Positions 39,486 to 47,990 are shown, counted from the first letter of the stretch. The stretch: 64,000 bases of DNA from JACVRW01 sp052038485 (GCA_052038485.1 JBQGCL010000066.1:1-64000); one strand, 5' to 3'. Translations and numbers: made by a program. The notes: generated by a model not told the origin, from the letters alone.

Positions 39486-39531
39486 GTGGCCGGGAGGTTA
39501 GCCCGCGATCAGGGTAGGCTGCCCCGTCGCC

Positions 39532-40401
39532 ATGAGCGAAGTCGCGGTTGTCACCGACAGCACCTGCTACCTGGCCCCGGGCGTCGCCGAGGAGAACGGC
39601 GTCACGGTCGTGCCGCTGTACGTCGTGTTCGGCGGGGACCGGACGGTGCCCGAGACCGAGATCACCGACTACGACGCGTTCTTCGACGAGCTGCGCACCG
39701 CCGAGACGCTGCCGACCACCTCGCAGCCGTCGGTCGGCGACTTCCGCGCCGCCTACGAGCCCCTGCTCGACGACGGCCGCGAGATCGTCTCGATCCACAT
39801 CTCGGGCGGGCTGTCCGGCACGCCCGAGTCTGCGCGCCAGGCGAAGGAGGCGCTCGAGCGCGAGAACAATGGCGGCGACCGCGTGCACGTGATCGACTCG
39901 ACCACCGCCGCGGGCGGGCTCGGCTTCCTGGTACTGGCGGCCGTGAAGGCGGCGCGCGAGGGAAAGAGCGGGCGGGAGGTCGCCGACCACGTGACCGCCG
40001 CGCGCCGCGAGTTGAAGATGTGGTTCGCGATCGACACGCTCGAGTTCCTGCGCCGCGGCGGGCGGATCGGCGCCGCCAGCGCGTGGATCGGCTCCACGCT
40101 CAAGGTCAAGCCGATCCTGACCGTCGAGAACGAGATGACCCCGGTCGAGCGCGTGCGCACGTCGGGGCGGGCCTTCGAGCGGATGGTCGACTACGGCCGG
40201 CAGCGGCGCGACTCGGGTGCGGACGCCTGGTGCGTCCAGCACATCAACGCGCCCGACCAGGCTGCCGCGCTCGTCGCGCGCATGCGCGAGCTGTTCGGCT
40301 CCGAGCCTACGATCGTCAGCGAGATCGGTCCGGTGCTGGCCGCGCACACGGGGCCCGGGCTGCTCGGCACGGGCGGCCTCCCGCAGCACTTCGTGCGCTA
40401 G
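39532..40401 (+). CDS. DegV-family fatty acid-binding protein
   Basis: The protein has 289 residues. It starts VAVVTDSTCYLAPGVAEENGVTVVPL and carries the family hallmarks SQPSVGDFRAAYEPL, ISGGLSGTPESARQA, VIDSTTAAGGLGFLVLAA, IDTLEFLRRGGRIG and GPVLAAHTGPGLLG. DegV/FakB proteins bind a fatty acid in a deep pocket; in FakB they present it to the kinase FakA. No fakA is in the window. TAGGCT (39515-39520) lies 11 nt before the ATG as a possible -10. Confidence 0.92.
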   Translation: MSEVAVVTDSTCYLAPGVAEENGVTVVPLYVVFGGDRTVPETEITDYDAFFDELRTAETLPTTSQPSVGDFRAAYEPLLDDGREIVSIHISGGLSGTPESARQAKEALERENNGGDRVHVIDSTTAAGGLGFLVLAAVKAAREGKSGREVADHVTAARRELKMWFAIDTLEFLRRGGRIGAASAWIGSTLKVKPILTVENEMTPVERVRTSGRAFERMVDYGRQRRDSGADAWCVQHINAPDQAAALVARMRELFGSEPTIVSEIGPVLAAHTGPGLLGTGGLPQHFVR

Positions 40402-40436
40402 CAGGCACGTCGCGGTACGGCGCGAATAGCGCCACG

Positions 40437-41591
40437 ATGGTGCCCTCGGCGAGGCAGATCGTCCGTACCGTGCTGACGGTCGTCTGTGTGGCGATCTCGC
40501 TCTACCTGCTCTACCTGCTGCGAAAGCCGATCAGCTGGATCCTGATCGCGACCTTCCTCGCCGTCGCGCTGTCGCCGCCCGTCAACGTGCTCGCCCGCCA
40601 CATGCGCCGCGGGTTCGCGATCACGATCGTCTTCCTCGGCCTGCTCGCGATCCCGATCGCGCTGATCGCCCTGATCGTGCCGCCGCTGATCACCGAGGCC
40701 AACGACTTCGCCGACAACGTGCCTCGCTACGCGCGCGACGTGACCAAGTACGTCAAAGAGAACGACCGCCTGCGCAAGATCAACGAGGACTACGACATCA
40801 CCAGCAAGCTCGAGGAGGAGGCGGGCAAGCTGCCCGACCGGCTGGGAGGCGCGGCCGGCACGCTGCGCGACGTCGGCTTCGGGATCGTCAACTCGCTGTT
40901 CGCGCTGATCACGATCCTCGTGCTGACGGCGTTCATCCTGAGCAACGGCAGGGGCTGGATCGACGGGGCGATCCGCTCCCGACCACCCGAGCAACGCGAC
41001 CGATTGAGACGCGCGCTCGACAACATGGCGTCGGCCGTGGCCGGCTACGTGGCCGGCGCGCTGCTGATCGCTCTGATCGCCGGCGTCGCCACTTACATCG
41101 TGCTGCTGATCCTGGGCGTGCCGTTCCGGGGCCCGCTCGCGCTGATCGCGGGCCTGTTCTCTCTGATCCCGCTGGTGGGGGCCACTATCGCGGCCGTGCT
41201 GATCGGCCTCGTCACCTTGTTCGAGGACTTCCCGACCACGACGATCATCTGGGTGATCTGGGCGATCGGCTACCAGCAGTTCGAGAACCACGTGATCCAG
41301 CCGCAGGTGCAGAAGCGCACCGTCAAGGTGCAGCCGTTCATCACGATCGTCGCGGTGCTGTTCGGGGCGACGCTGCTCGGCGTGCTGGGCGCGCTGGTGG
41401 CGATCCCGATCGCCGCCTCGATCCAGATCCTCCTGCGCGAGTACGTCGACCTGCGGACGATGAGCATCAAGGCGCACCCGCCGGAGCCGCCGCCGTCGGA
41501 GCCGCCGCCGTCGGAGCCGCCGCCGTCCGGCCCGCCACCGGCGCCCGCCGGGCCCGCTCCCCCTGCCCCACCCGACCCTGCGCCCGCGTAG
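40437..41591 (+). CDS. AI-2E family (YdiK/TqsA-like) transporter
   Basis: The protein has 384 residues from ATG 40437. About eight membrane helices are present with the family pattern: N-terminal pair (LTVVCVAISLYLLYLLRKPISWILIATFLAVALSPPVNVLAR), a long amphipathic ectodomain (ADNVPRYARDVTKYVKEN...) and a C-terminal bundle (PLALIAGLFSLIPLVGATIAAVLIG; NHVIQPQVQKRTVKVQP is a hallmark). The C-terminus is a PPPSEPPPSE repeat. The family includes autoinducer-2 exporters and Na+/H+ antiporters, so the substrate is open. It lies 16 bases before a flippase-like gene. Confidence 0.9.
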   Translation: MVPSARQIVRTVLTVVCVAISLYLLYLLRKPISWILIATFLAVALSPPVNVLARHMRRGFAITIVFLGLLAIPIALIALIVPPLITEANDFADNVPRYARDVTKYVKENDRLRKINEDYDITSKLEEEAGKLPDRLGGAAGTLRDVGFGIVNSLFALITILVLTAFILSNGRGWIDGAIRSRPPEQRDRLRRALDNMASAVAGYVAGALLIALIAGVATYIVLLILGVPFRGPLALIAGLFSLIPLVGATIAAVLIGLVTLFEDFPTTTIIWVIWAIGYQQFENHVIQPQVQKRTVKVQPFITIVAVLFGATLLGVLGALVAIPIAASIQILLREYVDLRTMSIKAHPPEPPPSEPPPSEPPPSGPPPAPAGPAPPAPPDPAPA

Positions 41592-41595
41592 CGCT

Positions 41596-41601
41596 TAGCC
41601 T
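41596..41601 (+). promoter_or_regulatory. -10 box for a leaderless transcript of the flippase-like gene
   Basis: TAGCCT is followed by 6 bases and ATG 41608. The upstream gene stops at 41591, so this box lies in the 16-base gap. Confidence 0.4.
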
Positions 41602-41607
41602 CCGCGC

Positions 41608-42645
41608 ATGAGCCGAGGCGCTCTCGCACGGCGCGGGGTCCTGCTCGCGATCACCGCCGTCTCGCTGTACCTGCTAGCCCCGGCGCTGCTCGAGGTGTTC
41701 GGCGCCTACGACAGGCTCGACGAGTTCAACCCGCTCTGGTGGGTCGCGATGGTGGTGCTCCAGATCGGCAGCTACGCCTGCATGTGGGCGGTCCAGAAGA
41801 TCGCGATGCGCGCCGAGCACTGGGGTCCGGTGATCACCTCGCAGCTCGCCTCCAACTCGTTCGGGCGGGTCGTGCCCGGCGGGGTCGCCGCCGCGGGCGC
41901 GATGCAGTACGCGATGCTCGCGCGCGGCGGCGTGCCGGCCGCGCAGGCCGCGTCCGGGATGACGGCCTCGTCGATCCTGGTCTTCGGCATCCTGCTGGCG
42001 CTGCCGCTGCTGGCGTTGCCGGCCGTGCTGTTCGGGGCGCCGGTCGACCCCGGGCTAGGCCGGGCGGCGCTGATCGGCGGGGTCGTGTTCGTGCTGCTGA
42101 GCGCGGCGGGCACCGCGGCGATCCTGTGGGACCGCCCGCTGCTCTCCGTGGGACGCGCGGCGCAGACGCTGCGCAACCGGGTGCTGCGCAACAGGCGGCC
42201 ACCACTGGTCGGGTTGCCGACCCGACTGATCCGCGAGCGCAACGAGGTGCGCGAGGTGCTCGGCGCGCGCTGGTGGGAGGCGCTGCTGCTGTCGGCCGGC
42301 CGCTGGGTGCTCGACTACCTGACGCTGTTGGCGGCACTGACCGCCGTACACGCCAGCCCGCGCCCCTCGACCGTGCTGCTCGCCTTCTGTGCCGCCCAGT
42401 TCCTGGGCACGTTGCCGCTGACGCCGGGCGGGCTCGGGTTCGTGGAGGCGGGCCTGACCGGAACGCTGGCACTCGCCGGCGTTCCGGCGGGCGCGGCCGT
42501 GGTGGCGACGCTCGGCTACCGGCTCGTGTCGTTCTGGCTGCCGATCCCGGCGGGCGCCGTAGCCGCGTTGATCCACAGGCGGCTCTACGGGCCCACGGAG
42601 GAAGGGGAGGGCGCCTTGGCGGTCAGCGACGCCGGCGGCCGCTGA
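41608..42645 (+). CDS. Flippase-like membrane protein (LPG_synthase_TM/UPF0104)
   Basis: The protein has 345 residues, with about eight membrane helices. Motifs: SQLASNSFGRVVPGGVAAAGAMQYAMLARGG and AAQFLGTLPLTPGGLGFVEAGLTGTLALAGVP, the two conserved membrane loops of the family. It is the stand-alone counterpart of the membrane half of the fusion at 15693. Members include MprF's flippase half and many actinobacterial lipid-linked-glycan transporters. The cargo lipid is unknown. It converges with DUF3618 by 23 bases. Confidence 0.88.
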   Translation: MSRGALARRGVLLAITAVSLYLLAPALLEVFGAYDRLDEFNPLWWVAMVVLQIGSYACMWAVQKIAMRAEHWGPVITSQLASNSFGRVVPGGVAAAGAMQYAMLARGGVPAAQAASGMTASSILVFGILLALPLLALPAVLFGAPVDPGLGRAALIGGVVFVLLSAAGTAAILWDRPLLSVGRAAQTLRNRVLRNRRPPLVGLPTRLIRERNEVREVLGARWWEALLLSAGRWVLDYLTLLAALTAVHASPRPSTVLLAFCAAQFLGTLPLTPGGLGFVEAGLTGTLALAGVPAGAAVVATLGYRLVSFWLPIPAGAVAALIHRRLYGPTEEGEGALAVSDAGGR

Positions 42646-42853
42646 TCAGCGAGAAGGTGGCTGCGACGCCACCGCCGATCACGAAGCCGGCGACGGCCGC
42701 ACCGACCAGCGCGCCGCGCCGGTTCTCCGCCAGCTGCCTGCGCCAGTCGGTCAGCTCGGCGACCTTCGAGCGCAGGTCGTTGACCGAGAAGGCCAGCTCG
42801 CGGCGGGTCTCCTCGATCGACGCGCGGATCATCTCGGGGCTCTGGGACGCCAT
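42623..42853 (-). CDS. DUF3618 small membrane protein
   Basis: The protein has 76 residues. The amphipathic start SPEMIRASIEETRRELAFSVNDLRSKVAELTDWRRQ is the DUF3618 core. One membrane helix (GALVGAAVAGFVIGGGVAATFSLISG) follows, with a basic end. ATG 42853 overlaps the previous gene (TGATG). It is the last of four overlapping small membrane-protein genes. Confidence 0.9.
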   Translation of the reverse strand: MASQSPEMIRASIEETRRELAFSVNDLRSKVAELTDWRRQLAENRRGALVGAAVAGFVIGGGVAATFSLISGRRRR

Positions 42854-43296
42854 CAGCTCGTGCTCCTCTCCAGCTGGTCATGCGCGTGCACCTGAGCCTC
42901 CAGCTGCTCGCGAGTCTTCTTCGCCTCCTCGATGGCCAGATCGGGCGTGGGCGGTGCGCCCTTCTTGAACAGGCGCATCGCGATCAGCGCGGCGAGGATG
43001 GCGAGCAGGAAGAGGAACGCGGTGACGATCGCGAAGCCCACCCAGACGTTGTCCTCCTGGTTGAGCAGATCGTCGAGGAACCAGGCGAGGCCGTGGAAGA
43101 ACGTCGTGATTCCGAAGATCAGAAAGACGCCAGCGGCCGCTCCGATGCCGGCGCCGCGGGCCAGCTTCGAGGCCTTGCTGGTCATCTCGGCCTTGGCCAG
43201 CTCGATCTCCTGGCGGACGAGCTGGGAGGCCTTCTCGGAGACCTCCGAGACGATCTCGCCGAGGTTCTTGTCGACTTGGGATCCGTTGACGCTCAT
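42853..43296 (-). CDS. Phage-holin-like (Holin-X/DUF1469) membrane protein
   Basis: The protein has 147 residues. GEIVSEVSEKASQLVRQEIELAKAEMTSKASKLARGAG is the amphipathic N-terminal helix of the Actinobacterial Holin-X family, followed by two helices (IGAAAGVFLIFGITTFFHGLAWFL and WVGFAIVTAFLFLLAILAALIA). Despite the family name these are chromosomal genes that go with DUF3618 and act at the membrane rather than in lysis. The ATG overlaps the stop of the preceding 58-residue gene. Confidence 0.9.
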   Translation of the reverse strand: MSVNGSQVDKNLGEIVSEVSEKASQLVRQEIELAKAEMTSKASKLARGAGIGAAAGVFLIFGITTFFHGLAWFLDDLLNQEDNVWVGFAIVTAFLFLLAILAALIAMRLFKKGAPPTPDLAIEEAKKTREQLEAQVHAHDQLERSTS

Positions 43297-43469
43297 TTGG
43301 CCAACCTCCGCAGGATCAGGGCGAGCGCGAGACCGCCGGCGAAGGCGGCGCCCACGAACGCCTCGGGGTGCTCGGCGAAGGGATCGGATTCGTTCTCTAC
43401 GGGCATTGGCGTTTCACCGAGCGGTCGCGTACCCGTCGCTCCCTGGTTGGGAACCTCTTCCTCGGCCAT
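43293..43469 (-). CDS. Small acidic single-pass membrane protein, 58 residues
   Basis: The reading is MAEEEVPNQGATGTRPLGET, PMPVENESDPFAEHPEAFVG, AAFAGGLALALILRRLAK. A Pro/Glu-rich soluble part (1-36) precedes a short helix (AFVGAAFAGGLALALILRRL). ATG 43469 overlaps the neighbour's TGA (TGATG). It is positioned like the small accessory proteins in holin/DUF3618 clusters. Confidence 0.75.
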   Translation of the reverse strand: MAEEEVPNQGATGTRPLGETPMPVENESDPFAEHPEAFVGAAFAGGLALALILRRLAK

Positions 43470-43606
43470 CAGTCGACCGGCGGGTCCTCCTTGAAGACCC
43501 GCACCCAGATCTCAGTCGCGATCCTGTTGGCGACGATCGAGGTGAGCGCCCCGACTCCCGCCAGCAGGCCGCTCCACATCAGTCGCTTCGTCAGGTCGTT
43601 CTGCAT
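43469..43606 (-). CDS. DUF4235-like small membrane protein, 45 residues
   Basis: The reading is MQNDLTKRLMWSGLLAGVGA, LTSIVANRIATEIWVRVFKE, DPPVD. One helix (WSGLLAGVGALTSIVANRIA) is followed by an IWxxxFxEdPP tail like DUF4235 proteins. ATG 43606 is the first of the four-gene membrane operon. Family call by pattern only. Confidence 0.65.
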   Translation of the reverse strand: MQNDLTKRLMWSGLLAGVGALTSIVANRIATEIWVRVFKEDPPVD

Positions 43607-43617
43607 GGGCGGCTGAT

Positions 43618-44253
43618 TCAAGCAGACGGCGCGGAGGCGCCGTTCTGACCCGACTCCAGGCCACCGCAGATCGCCTCCACGACCAGGCTCTTGGCGTTCT
43701 CGTAGTCCTCGTCGGTGCGCGGGAGCACCTCGAAGATCCACGCGGTGAGCAGCTGCTCGATCGCGCCGTAGAAGCACATGGCGGCGAACTCCGACGGGAT
43801 CCCGGACTTGAACGAGCCCTCCTCGCGGGCGGACTCGACGATGCCGGCGATGCCCTCGTAGGCCTCGCGGATCTTGTCCAGGTGGATGGCGCCGAACGAG
43901 TTCGCCGCGCGGGTGACCTCGACGATGATCACCTTCATCAGATCGGGGTCGTGGCGGTAGGAGTCGATGATGAACGAGGCGACCGCGTGCAGCTTCTCGC
44001 GGGCGGGCAGGTCGCGCGCGTCGATCTCGGCGATCGCGTCGAGCATGATCTGCCAGCGCTCGAGGAAGAGCGTGTTGAGGATCTCCTCCTTGGAGCGGAA
44101 GTAGTGGTAGACGAGGCCGTAGGCGACGCCCGCCTCGTCGGCGACGTCCGAGACGCGGCAGTGGTGGAAGCCGCGCTTGGCGAACACGCGCACGCCGGCG
44201 TCCAGGATGACGCGGCGCTTGTCGACGGCGCCCTGCTTGGCTGCGGTGGCCAT
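43618..44253 (-). CDS. TetR-family regulator, divergent from DUF2804
   Basis: The protein has 211 residues from ATG 44253. The HTH is KRRVILDAGVRVFAKRGFHHCRVSDVADEAGVAYGLVYHYFRSKEEIL. The ligand domain (about 75-205) resembles FadR/AcrR-like regulators of fatty-acid or acyl-CoA genes. ATG 44253 overlaps the nitrilase stop (TGATG), so both are one transcript. The 18-bp palindrome at 45118-45135 upstream of the nitrilase is the likely operator, giving autoregulation plus control of the divergent DUF2804-glycosidase pair. Confidence 0.88.
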   Translation of the reverse strand: MATAAKQGAVDKRRVILDAGVRVFAKRGFHHCRVSDVADEAGVAYGLVYHYFRSKEEILNTLFLERWQIMLDAIAEIDARDLPAREKLHAVASFIIDSYRHDPDLMKVIIVEVTRAANSFGAIHLDKIREAYEGIAGIVESAREEGSFKSGIPSEFAAMCFYGAIEQLLTAWIFEVLPRTDEDYENAKSLVVEAICGGLESGQNGASAPSA

Positions 44254-45089
44254 CAGACTCTGGCCTCCTCTGGCCAGCGGTACGCGCCCGGAACGCGGTT
44301 GGCGAGGCTGGGCAGCTTCTCGCGAATCTCGTCCTGGCGGGCGAGGTCGAGGTCGGCGGCGACGAACGTCTCGCTCTCGCCGTCCGCGCGCGCCAGGATC
44401 TCGCCCCAGGGGTCGACGATCATCGAGTTGCCGTAGCTGTCGCCCTCGGGGCCGCGGCCGCGTCCCTGGCCGGGCGCGATCACGAAGACCTGGTCCTCGA
44501 TCGCCCGCGCGCGCAGCAGCACCTCCCAGTGGGCCTCGCCGGTGACGCGGGTGAAGTTGGCGGGCACGGTGACGATGCGGGCGCCGCCCAAGGCGAGGAT
44601 CCGGTACAGCTCGGGGAAGCGCAGGTCGTAGCAGACGGTCAGGCCGAGCTTGGTGCCGTTGGCCGTCTCCGAGAGCACGATCTCGTCGGCCGGCTCGGAG
44701 TGCTCGGACTCGCGGTACTCGACCCCGCCCACCTCGACGTCGAACATGTGGATCTTGCGGTAGACGGCCTTTAGCTCGCCGTCGGGACCGATGTGGATCG
44801 AGGTGTTCGCCACGCGCTCGTGACCCTCGCGGCGCTCCGCGATCGAGCCGGCGACGAGGTCGATGCCGAGCTCCTGGGCCGTCTTGCTCGCCCACTCGAG
44901 CGGGCGCCCGTCGTCGAGCGTCTCCGCCCCGTCGGCGTAGTCGGCCGCGCTGCCGCGCAGGTCGAGGCGCTCGGGCAGCACGACGAGCTCGGCGCCATCC
45001 GCGGCGGCCGCGCGCGTCAGACGATCCGCAGCCTCGAGGTTGCGGTCCCTGTCGTTCGTCGATTGGAGCTGCACGGCGGCGGCGCGCAC
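44253..45089 (-). CDS. Nitrilase-superfamily amidohydrolase (carbon-nitrogen hydrolase)
   Basis: The protein has 278 residues from GTG 45089, with GGGAGGAG 10 nt upstream. The Glu-Lys-Cys triad is Glu40 (LVVLPERLDL), Lys112 (YRKIHMFDVEV) and Cys153 (LGLTVCYDLRFPELYR). RGPEGDSYGNSMIVDPWG is the conserved late motif of the Nit1/omega-amidase branch (Nit2-like), which hydrolyses omega-amides such as alpha-ketoglutaramate or deaminated glutathione. The upstream open frame reaches 45170 without better starts. The gene precedes tetR on one transcript. Confidence 0.9.
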   Translation of the reverse strand: MRAAAVQLQSTNDRDRNLEAADRLTRAAAADGAELVVLPERLDLRGSAADYADGAETLDDGRPLEWASKTAQELGIDLVAGSIAERREGHERVANTSIHIGPDGELKAVYRKIHMFDVEVGGVEYRESEHSEPADEIVLSETANGTKLGLTVCYDLRFPELYRILALGGARIVTVPANFTRVTGEAHWEVLLRARAIEDQVFVIAPGQGRGRGPEGDSYGNSMIVDPWGEILARADGESETFVAADLDLARQDEIREKLPSLANRVPGAYRWPEEARV

Positions 45090-45117
45090 TCGATCGTCAC
45101 TCCTCCCTAACAGACAC

Positions 45118-45135
45118 ATTGACTGACTAGTCAAT
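45118..45135. promoter_or_regulatory. 18-bp palindrome, likely TetR operator over two promoters
   Basis: ATTGACT-GACT-AGTCAAT (45118-45135) is a perfect dyad. On the plus strand TTGACT (45119-45124), a 17-bp spacer and TGTACT (45142-45147) form the promoter of the 45155 gene, whose ATG lies 7 nt after the -10. A similar TTGACT on the minus strand would be the -35 for the nitrilase-tetR unit. A regulator bound here would control both directions. Confidence 0.6.
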
Positions 45136-45154
45136 CTGGAGTGTACTGCGCGCG

Positions 45155-45919
45155 ATGGCCACCCTGCCAATCCGGGGCGACGGCGTGCGTGCGCTCGACC
45201 TGCCGCTGCCCCCGGCTCGCATGCCCGCCTTTCGCGGCTTGCGCCCGCTCAAGCGCTGGCGCTACGAGGCGGTCTACTCGCCCGAGCTGATGCTGTGCGT
45301 CGCCGACGCCCGCATCGCCGGCGTCGCGCAGCGCTGGTGGGCGGTGGCGCTGCCGGATGGGCGGCTGTTCGAGGGGGCGCGCGACACGCCGATCTCACTC
45401 TCGCTCGCCGAAGCGCCCGGCGTCGAGGTGGTCTCGCCGCATGGCCACTCCTACATCTGGACACGCAAGCAAGCGGGTCTCCCCGTTACTGCTTCCGTTC
45501 GCTTGCCTCACGCCAACTACAGCATCGAGGGCGAGTACGGCTTCGTGGATGAGTCGGCGGGTTATCACGCGCGGCACACGGTGTGGCGCTGGTCCGCGGG
45601 CGTTGGGCGCTTGCGCGACGGCCGCTCGGTCGCGTGGAACCTCGTCGACGGGGTGCACGACGCGCCGAGCGCCAGCGAACGCACCGTGTGGGTTTCCGGC
45701 GAGCCGCACGAGGTCGAGCCCCTGGAGTTCGCCGAGGATCTGTCGGCGGTCGGCGGGCTGCGCTTCACGGAGTGGTGCGCGCGCGAGGACCACACCAACC
45801 GACTGTTGATGCGCAGCGACTACCGCCAGCCGTTCGGCTCGTTCGAGGGGGAGCTACCGGGTGGGCTCGAGCTCGAGTCGGGCTACGGTGTGATGGAGTG
45901 GCACGACGTGCGCTGGTAG
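45155..45919 (+). CDS. DUF2804-family protein
   Basis: The protein has 254 residues from ATG 45155. RGLRPLKRWRYEAVYSPELMLCVADARIAG, HGHSYIWTRKQAGLPV and YHARHTVWRWSAGVGRLRDGRSVAWNLVDGVHD fit DUF2804, a beta-rich family related to lipocalin-like or tocopherol-cyclase-like folds, with function unknown. It is probably leaderless. The next gene, a secreted glycosidase, starts 22 bases before its stop, so they share a transcript under TetR control. Confidence 0.8.
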   Translation: MATLPIRGDGVRALDLPLPPARMPAFRGLRPLKRWRYEAVYSPELMLCVADARIAGVAQRWWAVALPDGRLFEGARDTPISLSLAEAPGVEVVSPHGHSYIWTRKQAGLPVTASVRLPHANYSIEGEYGFVDESAGYHARHTVWRWSAGVGRLRDGRSVAWNLVDGVHDAPSASERTVWVSGEPHEVEPLEFAEDLSAVGGLRFTEWCAREDHTNRLLMRSDYRQPFGSFEGELPGGLELESGYGVMEWHDVRW

Positions 45920-46989
45920 CAGCGACCATTGCCGCCGCCCTCGCTGTGGCGGCTTGCGGAGGAGGCGACTCGTCAGACGACCAGCAGGCTCCGGACCGGC
46001 CGGAGCCGCTGTTGGGCGTGACGAGCGGAACGCTGCTGGAGCAGGACGCGCCGCTGGCCTCGGAGGTACGGGCGATGAAGGCGGCCGGGGTGACGGCGCT
46101 GCGAGCGCCGTTCTACTGGTGGACGTTGCAACCGGCGGAGGGTCCGCCGAACTTCGCCAGCACCGACCCGCTGGTCGAAGCTGCCTCTCGGGCGGGGATC
46201 GAGCTGCTGCCGATCGCGCTCGGTACGCCGGCGTGGGCGGCGCGCCATCCCGAGAAGCGCAACTCGCCACCGGCGGGGACTTCGGCCTACGCCGACTTCA
46301 TGACCGCACTGATCGGGCGCTACGGGCCGTCCGGGTCGTTTTGGAAGGAGCACCCGGACGTGCCGAAGCTGCCGATCAGGCACTGGCAGCTGTGGAACGA
46401 GCCGGACCACCTGCACTACTGGTCGGACCAGCCGTACGCGCGCGACTACGTCGCGCTGGCTCGGGCTGCCCGGAAGGCAATGAAGGCGGCGGACCCCGGT
46501 GCTGTTGTCGTGATGTCGGGGTTCGCGGACCGGTCATGGGACTCGATCGCGGCCGTCTACCGGGCCGGCGGTCGCGGGGTCTTCGACGCGGTCGCGATCC
46601 ACCCGTACACCTTCGAGGTGCGCAACGTGCTGCGGATCGTGGAGTTCGCCCGCCGGGAGCTGGACAAGGCCGGCGACCCGGACCGCCCGCTCTGGCTGAC
46701 CGAGGTCACCTGGTCGTCGGGCAAGCGCCCCGGCGTGACACCGGCCCCGTTCGAGACGACCCCCGAGGACCAAGCCGCCCGACTGAGCGCGGCCCTCCCG
46801 CTCCTCATCCGCGAGCGCCACCGGCTCGGCATCGAACGCATCTTCTGGGAGAACTGGATCTCCCGAGACAGCAACCACGCCAACCCATTCGACTTCTCGG
46901 GCCTCCGCGTCCTCGAGCCGGACGGCAGCGTTCGCCCGAAGCCCGCCTTCGCCGCGTTCAAGCGGATCGCCCTGGCCCAGCAGGACTGA
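45898..46989 (+). CDS. GH-A clan glycoside hydrolase-like lipoprotein
   Basis: The protein has 363 residues from GTG 45898. The lipoprotein signal is MARRALVAATIAAALAVAAC with the lipobox ending at Cys20. The mature part is a TIM barrel: GVTALRAPFYWWTLQP, IRHWQLWNEPDHLHYWSDQ (acid/base Glu in NEP) and RPLWLTEVTWSSG (nucleophile Glu). It resembles GH39/GH5-type enzymes on xylan-, cellulose- or related glycans. Surface-anchored; substrate not resolved. It partly overlaps the DUF2804 gene and converges with the frameshifted gene by 32 bases. Confidence 0.85.
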   Translation: MARRALVAATIAAALAVAACGGGDSSDDQQAPDRPEPLLGVTSGTLLEQDAPLASEVRAMKAAGVTALRAPFYWWTLQPAEGPPNFASTDPLVEAASRAGIELLPIALGTPAWAARHPEKRNSPPAGTSAYADFMTALIGRYGPSGSFWKEHPDVPKLPIRHWQLWNEPDHLHYWSDQPYARDYVALARAARKAMKAADPGAVVVMSGFADRSWDSIAAVYRAGGRGVFDAVAIHPYTFEVRNVLRIVEFARRELDKAGDPDRPLWLTEVTWSSGKRPGVTPAPFETTPEDQAARLSAALPLLIRERHRLGIERIFWENWISRDSNHANPFDFSGLRVLEPDGSVRPKPAFAAFKRIALAQQD

Positions 46990-47901
46990 GCAGGGCCTCG
47001 ACGACGGCAATCGCGGCAGCCGGTTCTCGCGTGAGCGCTCTGTCCGTGATGCGGATTGGGCGCCAGCCTGCGGCTTGAGCCCGGCGGTCGCGCTCGCGAT
47101 CTCGCTCGAACGCCTCCGTGGTCAGATGCCAGGCGCGGCTGTCGAGCTCGACGATCACCCGGGCCTCACGCCAGACGCAGTCGACCTCGATCGGGTCGCC
47201 GCCGACGTCCAGCCAGACGTTCGTATCCGGCAGCGGGAGACCGGCCCGCTCCACCAACGCCAGGAAGCTCCGCTCGAGCTCGCTCTTGGTGACGAGCGGG
47301 CGGAGCCCCTCCCTCACGGCCGCCTTCAGGCTCGCGGTGCCCCGGCGCCGGTCATGCCGTTCGAGCAGGGCCACCAGGGGAGTGTTGTCGGTCAGCCGCA
47401 GCGCCTCGGCCCCTCGAGCGCCCGGTTGAGCTCATGCGGCTGGAGGACGGCGGCTAGATCCAGCAGCGTTCGAGCGGGCGTCGTGACGGGGATCCCGTCC
47501 AGGACGGTCCGCTCGTCGGGGGCGACGGCGGCCGTATGGGTCCGGATCCCGATCCGGGACTTCACGTCTCGCGGCAGCGCTATGTCCACGGTTGTCCGCC
47601 AGCCTTCGAGGATCCCCCACCGCGTGGCCGCCGAGCGATGGCTGAGAACCGCGTCCAATCCGTAGGCGAGGATCGCGGCCCTGCACCACCCGGCCTGTGA
47701 GAGCTTGCGGTGCCCGACGGCGTACACGCCACGATGGATCGGACGCAGACGCATCGACTCGAGCCGCCGCCCGATCGCATTCCGGCCGACGCCCCTCCCC
47801 AACAGCTGACTCCGGGAGACCACGCCGTGCTGCGCGTCGGCGAGCCGTGCGATGACGCGATCCACCTCGCCCCGCCCGCGAATCGATGGTTTGACACCCA
47901 T
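46958..47901 (-). pseudogene. Frameshifted AbiEi-antitoxin-like / DUF559 endonuclease-like gene
   Basis: Two adjacent minus-strand pieces make one normal gene. The N-terminal part (47901 down to about 47412) is an AbiEi-type winged helix region (VIARLADAQHGVVSRSQLLGRGVGRNAIGRRLESMRLRPIHRGVYAVGH, then SHRSAATRWGILEG). The C-terminal part (to 46958) is a DUF559 Vsr-like fold (VDCVWREARVIVELDSRAWHLTTEAFERDRERDRRAQAAGWRPIRIT). Reading is lost near 47408-47413, where LNRALE should continue in the other frame as EALRLTDNTPLVALLERHD. One base seems missing in the GGCCCC run. The intact family is widespread in actinobacteria and of unknown role. This could be a real pseudogene or a sequencing error. 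Confidence 0.75.
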
Positions 47902-47990
47902 AGGGTGCTCAACGTCGGATTCGCCGGACATGGCCGGATCGTGGCCGGATGTGTGCGACGCGTGGGCCTCGGTCCGTAACGTTTCGGGCA

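Noticed and set aside
42853..43296. Holin-like protein as a sign of a prophage
   Set aside because: No other phage gene is near; such proteins are common chromosomal partners of DUF3618.
46958..47901. AbiEi-like domain as part of a toxin-antitoxin or defence system
   Set aside because: No AbiEii-type toxin is adjacent, the gene is frameshifted, and the AbiEi-DUF559 family is a common solitary actinobacterial gene.
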